Below the pieces are notes generated by a model that did no database searches, was not told where the DNA came from, and worked only from the letters and a program-made list of their open reading frames with translations. The position numbers and the translations under genes are program-made. From Cephaloticoccus primus (GTDB lineage: Bacteria > Verrucomicrobiota > Verrucomicrobiia > Opitutales > Opitutaceae): a DNA stretch of 64,000 nt. The stretch lies in contig NZ_LSZQ01000012.1 of the NCBI RefSeq assembly GCF_001580015.1, positions 62,001 to 126,000 of the forward strand. Reading direction: 5' to 3'. The first letter of the stretch is position 1. The number at the start of each line of letters is the position of its first letter. Shown one piece after another: positions 8,680 to 16,016 of the stretch.

Positions 8680-9003
8680 GCCCGGCCACCCCGTGAGCCG
8701 TCCCAGCCCACTCCCCATCGACAGCGCGGGAGCAGGGCGGCTACGTGAATTTACGCGCTTGCGGAAAGTACGGAGGAATACTCCCTGACACCTTGGCACA
8801 GCATCCGTCCGGCGTTGGTTAAACACCCATTCGGCCAGCATCGGACAGACTAGGGGTAGTCGAGGCTGTGTCAGCCGGGGCCTTAAAAAGCCCGTTTTGC
8901 TTCGCACAGAAGGCGCATCCGATTCGCTCGGGTGCGCCTTCCTACGTTTACTCCAAAACGGTGGCGGGCGGGCACCTCCTCGCGTGGGCGTAAACACCCG
9001 CGG
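8680..9003. other. Gene-free spacer between convergent hisI and GH20
   Basis: No convincing coding sequence. A 14-bp stem with one G-U pair lies at 8909-8941 (GAAGGCGCA..TGCGCCTTC, loop TTCGC). It could be a stabilising or terminating hairpin for the two convergent genes, although neither strand has a following U-run. Nothing else is evident. Confidence 0.45.
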
Positions 9004-11316
9004 TCACTGGCCGTTTCGCGCTTCTTCGGCAGTGAGGAGCTGGAGGCGCTTGATGGCCCAGAGGGTTTCGCGCGGGAGCTCGGTAAACTCGTCGCCGGTG
9101 AATTTAAGGTGCAGGTCGTGTCGGCCACTGAGGCCTTCGGGCAGCGGCAGGGTTACGGTTTTGATCGGTGTGGGCAGCGCGGGATCGACGAGTGCTTGAG
9201 CGACCGGCTCGCCCTCGAAGCCGCCAAAGTAAAGTTGCAGGTAGACGGGCTCGGTAGCGCGCTGGAGCGGCTGTTCGTGCTCTGGCGCGAAGGCGAAGTT
9301 GTAGGGCACGTCGAGTGCTTCGACACGCAGGCTGCGGATGCCATCGAGCGGCGCCTGTTTCCAGACCCAGCGGGGCGTGACGATATTGACAAGGACGGTG
9401 AGTCGCTCGCCCTCCAGCGGCTCATCGTCCTCGAGGCGGCGGCCACTTTCCGGCTGGGGAAGGAGTTGCTCGGCAGTGCGGGTGCGCAATGCGAGCGCAT
9501 CCACCACGGCGCGGTGCGGCTTGGCAATAGGCCGCCCCTCAAAGAAGGCGTTGACGGTGATCGTGACGGGGAGCGCGAGCGTGAGCGGCTCGGTGTAGCG
9601 CGGCGAATCGGCACGCGGTTCGCTGCCGTCGGTCGTGTAGCGCAGCTCACCAAATCCGGTCTGGCTCCAGAGTCGCACTTGGGCGGCACTCGGGTTTGGG
9701 CCCGCATCGGCATCGGCAGGCTCCGCGTCGATCTGCGCGGCGAAGGCGCTGTCAGCGGCAGCAATTCCGGTGCGGTGCAGCCGGCGGAGCTGCGCGACGA
9801 TGCGCGGCAAGAAGCCCCGCCAATCGCGCAGGGCTGCGGGCGACCACGCGTTTTCGGCGATGGCAGAGAGCCGCGGGTAGAGCATGTGCTCCACGTGCTG
9901 CGGTATGCGGATATGCTCGGTCCAAAGGTTCGCTTGATAGCCGATAATCCGATGCGCAGCGCTGGCGGGCACGTCCTCGGGAATCGGCTCGTGCTCGTAA
10001 ACCACCTGAAGCGTGGTCGGCCAATCGTGGCCGGGAGGCGCGGCGTGGGCAAAAGACTGTGCGCAATTCAGGTAAGTGTAAGCGGAGGGCGTCATCACGA
10101 CATCGTGCCCTGCCTCGGCAGCCACTGCGGCGCTTTCGAGTTTGTACCAGACCATCAGGCTGGCGCCCTCGGGCAACGGGCCGCCGTCGATGATTTCGGT
10201 CCAACCGATGAGTTGGCGTTCGTTGGCGGCGAGGAACCGGGCAACACGACGGACGAACCAGCTTTGCAGCGCGTTCTCGTCGGCGAGGCCGAGCGCACGG
10301 ATTTTCTCCTGCACCTTGGGCGAGTTTTTCCAGTGATGTTTTACGGCCTCGTCACCGCCGATGTGAATGTAGCGACTGGGGAAGATGTCGAAAAACTCGC
10401 GCAGGATGTTTTCCAGAAACGCGAAGGCTTCGTCGGTCACATCAAAGATGTAGGGGTGGATCCCCCAGTCGGGCGAAACCTCGGGCGCCTGCCCTGTGGG
10501 GCCAAACTCGGGGTAAGCGGCCAGCGCGGCGCGCGCGTGGCCGGGCATATCAAACTCGGGCACGACCGTGATGTGCCGCTCGGCAGCGTAGGCGACGATG
10601 TCGCGCGCCTCGGCCTGCGTGTAAAACCCGCCGTAGCGCAGCGGCTGCCCATCGGGGCCGATTCCCGCCTTGCCCGCAGGGATGCGCCACGCGCCGACTT
10701 CGGTGAGTTTTGGGTAGCGCTTGATTTCCAGCCGCCAGCCTTGGTCATCGGTGAGGTGCCAATGGAAGGTGTTGAGCTTGTGCCGCGCGGCCTGGTCGAT
10801 CAGCCGCTTGATCTGCTCGACCGGCTGCATGTGGCGGGCGGAGTCGAGCATGAAGCCGCGCCACTTGAAGCGTGGCGAGTCGGTGATCCGCAGCGCGGGA
10901 AGCGTGGCGGGGAGCGCGGGTTCGGGCGCAGCAGTGAGGAGCTGCCAGAGCGTAACTGCGCCGTAAAAAAGTCCGGCTGCATCGCCCGCGCGGATCGAAA
11001 CGCCGGAGGGCGTGATTTCCAGAACGTAGCCCTCGCGCGGCAGCTCAGCGCCTTCGTCGAAGCGAAAGCGGATCACGCGCGCGGCTGCGGGTGCTGCGGC
11101 CGCCTCGGCTCCGTCGGCGGCTTCCACAAGCTGCGGGAGTTTTTGCCCAAAACTCTCTTCGACCATCGCCGCAAATTGGGCAGCGGCCTTGGCAGTGTGC
11201 GGTTTGCCGCCAATTGCAATGAGCGCCGTTTGCGCCGTGAGCGTGAACTGACCTTCGCCGCGTTCGACTTGGGCAGGCTGCGGAATCAAGGACAGCGGAA
11301 TTGGGGGCGTGCTCAT
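9004..11316 (-). CDS. Beta-N-acetylhexosaminidase, GH20
   Basis: A 770-residue glycoside hydrolase family 20 enzyme that removes terminal N-acetylhexosamines from glycans. The N-terminal GH20b-like domain (about 1-140) precedes the TIM barrel, which opens with RFKWRGFMLDSARHMQP. The catalytic Asp-Glu pair is in HIGGDEAVKHHW near residue 321. RLIDQAARHKLNTFHWHLTDDQGW and GEVP-like VVPEFDMPGH are also typical. The C-terminal part (about 550-770) carries extra beta-type domains including a chitobiase-like YTTDGSEPR segment. The ATG at 11316 is chosen because upstream codons belong to tRNA-Ser. No clear signal peptide follows this start, which is unusual for the family. Confidence 0.9.
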   Translation of the reverse strand: MSTPPIPLSLIPQPAQVERGEGQFTLTAQTALIAIGGKPHTAKAAAQFAAMVEESFGQKLPQLVEAADGAEAAAAPAAARVIRFRFDEGAELPREGYVLEITPSGVSIRAGDAAGLFYGAVTLWQLLTAAPEPALPATLPALRITDSPRFKWRGFMLDSARHMQPVEQIKRLIDQAARHKLNTFHWHLTDDQGWRLEIKRYPKLTEVGAWRIPAGKAGIGPDGQPLRYGGFYTQAEARDIVAYAAERHITVVPEFDMPGHARAALAAYPEFGPTGQAPEVSPDWGIHPYIFDVTDEAFAFLENILREFFDIFPSRYIHIGGDEAVKHHWKNSPKVQEKIRALGLADENALQSWFVRRVARFLAANERQLIGWTEIIDGGPLPEGASLMVWYKLESAAVAAEAGHDVVMTPSAYTYLNCAQSFAHAAPPGHDWPTTLQVVYEHEPIPEDVPASAAHRIIGYQANLWTEHIRIPQHVEHMLYPRLSAIAENAWSPAALRDWRGFLPRIVAQLRRLHRTGIAAADSAFAAQIDAEPADADAGPNPSAAQVRLWSQTGFGELRYTTDGSEPRADSPRYTEPLTLALPVTITVNAFFEGRPIAKPHRAVVDALALRTRTAEQLLPQPESGRRLEDDEPLEGERLTVLVNIVTPRWVWKQAPLDGIRSLRVEALDVPYNFAFAPEHEQPLQRATEPVYLQLYFGGFEGEPVAQALVDPALPTPIKTVTLPLPEGLSGRHDLHLKFTGDEFTELPRETLWAIKRLQLLTAEEARNGQ

Positions 11317-11363
11317 TTTTTGGGGGGAAAGCAAAGGGCTACGAAGCGGTGAGCGATCCCGCG

Positions 11364-11450
11364 CGGAGGAGGAGGGATTCGAACCCCCGGTGGGCTTACA
11401 CCCACGTCTGTTTTCAAGACAGATGCCTTTAACCACTCAGCCACTCCTCC
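11364..11450 (-). tRNA. tRNA-Ser(UGA)
   Basis: On the reverse strand the 87-base molecule folds as a class II tRNA. The acceptor GGAGGAG pairs with CTCCTCC, with discriminator G. The anticodon stem is TCTGT/ACAGA with loop CTTGAAA (anticodon TGA). A long variable arm (GTGGGTGTAAGCCCAC) and T-loop TTCGAAT are present. CCA is not encoded. It stands between the GH20 start and the phage-repressor-like gene. Confidence 0.96.
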
Positions 11451-11625
11451 GTGACTCGGAACGTGCGAAGCGTGATGCACGCCCCACCACCCCAGGTCAA
11501 GGAGGCTGTGGCGCCACCTCTTCCCGCTCGCACGCTCACTAGCCTCACGCGAACGAGATACTGTCATTTATGAATCTCTACGAAATCACAGCGCCGACAG
11601 CCGCTCAGCGCGCCGCTGAAAAAGA

Positions 11626-12075
11626 TCATGAACCAGACTTACGCTTCTTCGGCTTTTTCGGTTTGGGAGAAGCTGGGCCGCCGCGAAGGCGTTTATGGAC
11701 AAGCTGCTTCAGGGTTCCGAGATGGGCCGCAATCTCGGGCAAAGCTTGAGCCGCTTCGCCAAGTGTGAAGAGCAGGTCCTGAAGCTCCGGGCCGAAACCC
11801 GCGAAGCGCTGGATCGCAGGCGGCACGGCAGCTGAAGTCTGCCCCGACTCGTTGAGGGGAAAGACCAGGTAGCCCTTGGGCATGTCCGCAAGCTCCTCCA
11901 GTGTGGCTGCCCGACTTTCCCCAAACGGCTTGGCGTGGAGCAATGAGGAGAGCTCCCCCCGGTTAATGCCCGTTGCGTGGACGAAGGCAGCTTGAGAGCC
12001 CTCATGATGGGCCTTGATCCAAGCGTGAAGGCGGGCGCGGCGGGCCTCCATGATTTCCCCTACGGTACGGTTCAT
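11626..12075 (-). CDS. Phage-type XRE/CI-like DNA-binding protein
   Basis: A 149-residue protein. Residues about 12-70 (RLHAWIKAHHEGSQAAFVHATGINRGELSSLL, then KPFGESRAATLEELADMPKGYL) follow the pattern of N-terminal helix-turn-helix domains in phage CI/Cro-type repressors. These typically end in a GLPxGWLD-like motif. The C-terminus is Lys/Pro-rich (ASPKPKKPKKRKSGS). No peptidase (S24) domain is present. It is divergent from a YdaS-like gene across a 127-bp AT-rich spacer containing an inverted repeat. The adjacent tRNA-Ser is a common integration site, so a phage or element remnant is possible, but no integrase is next to it. Confidence 0.6.
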   Translation of the reverse strand: MNRTVGEIMEARRARLHAWIKAHHEGSQAAFVHATGINRGELSSLLHAKPFGESRAATLEELADMPKGYLVFPLNESGQTSAAVPPAIQRFAGFGPELQDLLFTLGEAAQALPEIAAHLGTLKQLVHKRLRGGPASPKPKKPKKRKSGS

Positions 12076-12088
12076 CCGGATGGCCTAA

Positions 12089-12106
12089 GATTACCTCTGA
12101 GTAATC
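12089..12106. promoter_or_regulatory. Inverted repeat, candidate repressor operator
   Basis: GATTAC (12089-12094) and GTAATC (12101-12106) form perfect 6-bp arms with a 6-bp spacer. It lies 14 bp upstream of the CI-like start codon, in an AT-rich spacer unlike its GC-rich surroundings. The position suits autoregulation. Confidence 0.45.
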
Positions 12107-12202
12107 ACGAATTAAATTAATCGGGGCGCAGTGGGAAAACCCGGCCTTATTAATGCTGTATGGAATTGACTAAATTTATTATATAGTAAAAATCTCCAAG
12201 CC

Positions 12203-12484
12203 ATGAAATCGCTTCGAGCCTATCTGGGAAAACTGGCTGTGGCGCAGCAGCACGAGTATGCGAGTCGGGCGGGAACTTCGCTGGGGTATCTGCGCAAATC
12301 ACTCTGTGTGGGATCGCGCTTTGGCGGAGTATTGGCGCGGCGCCTGGATGAGGCGAGCGAAGGGCAGGTGCCGCGGCAGGAGTTGCGGCCAGATATTTTT
12401 GGGAAAGCCCCTCGGCCCGAGAGCTTTTCCGAAATCTCACGCGGCCGCTCGCAGGGCGGCCCTATCGTAAACCCCAGGTCGTGA
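12203..12484 (+). CDS. YdaS/Cro-like antitoxin-type regulator
   Basis: A 93-residue protein. The first about 67 residues (SLRAYLGKLAVAQQHEYA, GTSLGYLRKSL, ARRLDEASEGQVPRQELRPDIF) match the YdaS-like Cro family, in which a short helix-turn-helix ends in the characteristic V-x-R-x-E-L-R-P-D-I/W motif. Members are prophage Cro-type regulators or antitoxins. The remaining tail is unconserved in appearance. It is divergent from the CI-like gene and 24 bp upstream of the TonB receptor on the same strand. It could therefore affect receptor expression by read-through; that is speculation. Confidence 0.62.
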   Translation: MKSLRAYLGKLAVAQQHEYASRAGTSLGYLRKSLCVGSRFGGVLARRLDEASEGQVPRQELRPDIFGKAPRPESFSEISRGRSQGGPIVNPRS

Positions 12485-12508
12485 GTCGGCCTTTAGCTTA
12501 CCCCAACA

Positions 12509-14848
12509 ATGAAACACCCCAACTCCCCAAATCTCCCTCCCCGCCTGATCATAACCGCTACGCTTTGTGGCGTGTTGATTTCGATAACGGCGACCGTCTC
12601 GCTCGCGCAGACAGCTCCCGATCAAACTGCGGAGGAGACGGTCGTCCTCTCGCCATTTGAAGTCTCCTCTTTGGCTCCAGCGCGTTATCAAGCGAGCGAG
12701 TCTGCTGCGGGAGGGCGTATCGCAGCAAATATCATGGATACGCCGACGACGGTCACGGTGCTGACTTCGGAGTTTCTCAACGACGTCGGCGGCTCCCGCG
12801 TTCTCGATGCCACCAAATATGTGGCGGGCGTGGGCGAGGCCCGTATTCCGGGCGGGGAAGATCGCACAACGATTCGCGGCTTTGAGACGGGAGGCCGCCG
12901 GGTGGACGGGTTTAATACTGCGGGCCGCGGAAACTACGACCACGGAGCCATTGGCCGGGTCGAGGTCGTAAAGGGCCCTGATGCGCTGCTGCACCCCTCG
13001 GGCACACCCGGGGGCACGGTTAACCTGGTGACCAAGAAGCCGCAGTTCACCTTCGGCGGCTCGGCCAAACTCCAGCTTGGCGAATACAATACCAACCGCG
13101 CAGAGGTCGATGTCACCGGCCCGATCAATGACTCTTTCGCCTACCGCGCAGTCGTCGCCTACCAAGACAGCACAGGCTACATTGATGGCTATCGGCGCGA
13201 TTCACTTCTCTTCACACCGTCGCTCACGTGGAGACTGGCCCCACAAACGAACCTCACGCTGCGCTACGAGTACTATCACTTCAAAGATGCCAACATCGTA
13301 GGCATCCCGACTGACCCGAGCGTCGGCACACGTGGCGCGTTTAAAGTGCTCCAGGGCGTCCCCCGCAATTTCAACCCGACCTACGGACGAGATTACGAGT
13401 TTGATCGCGAGGAGTGGAATCAAGCCATGCTGCTTTTCACTTCGACACTGACGGATCGGCTCTCTGTACGCGTGGCAGGGCGCGTCGCCGAAGGCAGAAA
13501 CCCTCAGTCCGACTTGCGCATCCGCATGAGCTACCTGCTCCCCGTGCCTGCTGGCTGGACACCTGTCAACCCGCTCACAGGCGAGTACGTCCCGGGCGTC
13601 CTCTTCGACCCCAACCCGCCCTACACCGCGACGATTCCCGAGCCCGCGCTTGATCCCAACCTGGGCCTCATCGGCACGGAACAAACCACTGACAGGCGTT
13701 ATCGCGATGTGCAGAACGACTGGTCCTACATCGTCGAGGCGGACTCACTGAAATCGACAACACTGCTCGGCTTTGCCTACGCCTACTCGAGTCGCAACTC
13801 CGACAGGGCACAGCGCTTCGCACCGTCCATCAACATACTCACCGAAACACGCCCGAGCGGCACGCCCGTCGTTGGCCCGATAAACTCGCAACGCCGCCTC
13901 CAGGAAAGCCGCTACCAAGTCTACCTGACAGAGCAGCTCGAACTGTTTGATAAGCGGGTCGTGATTTCGGGCGGCGTCTCGCACGTCACCTTTAACGCCC
14001 TCAGTGGGGACAAGCTCTCTGCCGCCAAAACTCCGCCCAACCCAGCCGTCGCAGGCCAGATGTTCCCCGGCTCCGGCAGCAAGGCGACCTACAACTACGG
14101 CGTCGTTGTAAAACCGCTGAGCAGCCTGTCGCTCTACTACGGTCACACCGAGAATGCCGTGCCTGTAGCGGACTTTGAGCAAGTGGGAGCGGGGATTGCG
14201 CCGACCTTTTCGGCGGGAGAGCAGGACGAGTTTGGCATCAAAGGCAGCTTCCTCGATGGGCGCATCATCGCCTCAATCGCCTACTACGAGATTTCGCAAA
14301 GCGGCTACGAAGTCTTCAACCCGGGCAACTTTGCCAACCCGCCACCGCCCACACTATTGCCCAGCCTATACCTCTCGCGCGAGGCCAGGGGCTGGGAGTA
14401 CCAGGTCACTGGCTCCATCACTCCGAGCCTCTCGGTCATCGCCAGCTATACGGATACGACCAATCGCGATCCCAATGGAAACCTCCTCGGTGGTGCAGCC
14501 GAAGAGCTGGCGAGCGGCTACATCCGCTATGAGTTCGTGCGCGGCTCGCTCAGGGGACTGGCCCTCGCTGTAGGCGCGGTCTACAGCGGCGAACGAGCCA
14601 TTGAGAATGTCGCGGGGCTCACTCCGGCATCTACGCCAGCCAACCCGATCCCGATTCGCAGCTCTGGTTTTTTGCCCGCGCATACACTCGTCGATTTCAC
14701 GCTAAGCTACACCCGCGCCAACTGGAGCTACAGCCTCACGGTCGCCAACGCGCTGGATAAAGACTACATCGCCGCGCCCGACGCCCGCACCCTCATCAAC
14801 GTCGGTACTCCCCGAAACATCTACGGCTCGGCGACGTGGAAATTCTAA
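12509..14848 (+). CDS. TonB-dependent outer-membrane receptor, siderophore-receptor-like
   Basis: A 779-residue receptor with signal peptide (about 1-34, cleaved after SLAQ), then ETVVLSPFEVSS, a segment typical of Opitutaceae receptors and probably acting as the TonB box. The plug domain follows: MDTPTTVTVLTSEFLNDV, TIRGFETGGRRVDGF, IGRVEVVKGPDALLHPSGTP and GGTVNLVTKKP. The 22-strand barrel ends in YGSATWKF with the expected terminal Phe. The plug resembles FhuE/FoxA-like ferric siderophore receptors, but in this phylum similar receptors also import glycans. The next gene, 48 bp downstream, is an exported sugar-isomerase-like protein, so substrate choice stays open. Confidence 0.88.
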   Translation: MKHPNSPNLPPRLIITATLCGVLISITATVSLAQTAPDQTAEETVVLSPFEVSSLAPARYQASESAAGGRIAANIMDTPTTVTVLTSEFLNDVGGSRVLDATKYVAGVGEARIPGGEDRTTIRGFETGGRRVDGFNTAGRGNYDHGAIGRVEVVKGPDALLHPSGTPGGTVNLVTKKPQFTFGGSAKLQLGEYNTNRAEVDVTGPINDSFAYRAVVAYQDSTGYIDGYRRDSLLFTPSLTWRLAPQTNLTLRYEYYHFKDANIVGIPTDPSVGTRGAFKVLQGVPRNFNPTYGRDYEFDREEWNQAMLLFTSTLTDRLSVRVAGRVAEGRNPQSDLRIRMSYLLPVPAGWTPVNPLTGEYVPGVLFDPNPPYTATIPEPALDPNLGLIGTEQTTDRRYRDVQNDWSYIVEADSLKSTTLLGFAYAYSSRNSDRAQRFAPSINILTETRPSGTPVVGPINSQRRLQESRYQVYLTEQLELFDKRVVISGGVSHVTFNALSGDKLSAAKTPPNPAVAGQMFPGSGSKATYNYGVVVKPLSSLSLYYGHTENAVPVADFEQVGAGIAPTFSAGEQDEFGIKGSFLDGRIIASIAYYEISQSGYEVFNPGNFANPPPPTLLPSLYLSREARGWEYQVTGSITPSLSVIASYTDTTNRDPNGNLLGGAAEELASGYIRYEFVRGSLRGLALAVGAVYSGERAIENVAGLTPASTPANPIPIRSSGFLPAHTLVDFTLSYTRANWSYSLTVANALDKDYIAAPDARTLINVGTPRNIYGSATWKF

Positions 14849-14896
14849 ACCGCACCCGATCCACACACACGTCCACCCCGTAATCCCCCCAAAAAA

Positions 14897-15769
14897 ATGA
14901 AAATACAACGTCTCCCACTCGCTGCTGCCCTTAGCGCGCTGCTGCTTTGTGCGGCTTTGCCCACTGCCATGACAAGAGAGGCCAAGGCCCAAAAAGAATC
15001 TCCAATCGCCGTGCAGATGTATACGCTGCGCAGCATGCCGACGCTTGAGGCGCAGTTAGCCGCCGTGAAGGCGGCGGGCATCACTGCGATCGAGATCTTC
15101 GGCAATCAAGGTGTCTCGGCTCATGAGCTGAAGGCCCTTGTAGAGAAATACGGGCTCAAGATTGTTTCTGCGCATGTAGAGCTATCTGACCTGCGCGAGA
15201 ACTTCGGTGCCCAGGTCGCCTTCAATAAAACGCTGGGAAACCACATGCTGGTGGTGCCTGCGCTGATCCTCTCCCAAATGCCGAACAAGGACCCCGCTGG
15301 CTGGGCCGAAGCGGGGCACTACCTCGGAGAAATGGCCCGCCGGCTGGAGGCCGAGGGACTGTCGCTCGCCTACCACAACCACTCTTATGAATTGGTAGAC
15401 TTCGACGGGAAGACGGGGCTTGAGATCATGTTTGCCGCGGCGGGCCCCTCACTCCAGGCCGAGCTCGATATGTCCTGGGTGGCGCGCGCAGGCTATGACC
15501 CTGTGGAAATGCTGGAGAGATTCTCGGGGCGGGTCTTTGCCATTCACGCCAAAGATCGCGCCCCAGTCGGGCGGGCCGATAATCACCTCGGCCTCGCTAC
15601 GGTAGGTGAGGGCGTACTCGATTGGGCGGCGATCCTCCCCGCTGCGGCACAGGCTGGCGCACAGTGGTACATCATCGAGCATGACTTACCGAGAGATCCT
15701 GCCGCCGCCGTAAAAGCAGGTGCCGCCTACCTCAGGGCCCAGCTATCCTCCACCTCGCTTACAAAATAA
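14897..15769 (+). CDS. Exported sugar phosphate isomerase/epimerase-like TIM-barrel protein
   Basis: A 290-residue protein with a signal peptide (about 1-31, ending near TREAKAQ) and an AP-endonuclease-2-type TIM barrel. Features are AVQMYTLRS, GITAIEIFGNQG, LAYHNHSYELVDFDGKTGLEIM, ELDMSWVARAGYDP, FAIHAKDRA and YIIEHDLPRDP. The His and Glu/Asp residues at strand ends are the expected divalent-metal site. Relatives are xylose-isomerase-like enzymes; periplasmic forms are common in Verrucomicrobiota and Planctomycetes, with mostly unknown substrates. It probably shares a transcript with the upstream TonB receptor (48-bp gap). Confidence 0.82.
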   Translation: MKIQRLPLAAALSALLLCAALPTAMTREAKAQKESPIAVQMYTLRSMPTLEAQLAAVKAAGITAIEIFGNQGVSAHELKALVEKYGLKIVSAHVELSDLRENFGAQVAFNKTLGNHMLVVPALILSQMPNKDPAGWAEAGHYLGEMARRLEAEGLSLAYHNHSYELVDFDGKTGLEIMFAAAGPSLQAELDMSWVARAGYDPVEMLERFSGRVFAIHAKDRAPVGRADNHLGLATVGEGVLDWAAILPAAAQAGAQWYIIEHDLPRDPAAAVKAGAAYLRAQLSSTSLTK

Positions 15770-16016
15770 CAGCCTCAAGCTGCCCTTACTGTATAACGCC
15801 ACAAACTGGCTGCGGATGGTGCTGCCCCTCAGTCAACAAGAGCCAGCAACTCGCGGAGGCTGTGGGGCTGCCTCTTCCCGCTCGCGCGGGGCGGCGGGCG
15901 AGAGGGGCCCGGGGAAGTTGCGCTCGGCCAACAAGCCGGGCGCCTTTCTCAAAGGGGAGCAGACTTTTCCGGTTTGGCGGCTGACACCTCGGGATGTGGC
16001 GGCGAGCCCGGCGGGA

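Noticed and set aside
8932-11352. 806-codon open frame on the plus strand
   Set aside because: It is the antisense of the GH20 gene. High GC keeps the opposite frame open; the peptide lacks any recognisable motif.
11317-11436. N-terminal extension of the GH20 protein
   Set aside because: The extra codons read through tRNA-Ser(UGA); the protein most likely begins at 11316.
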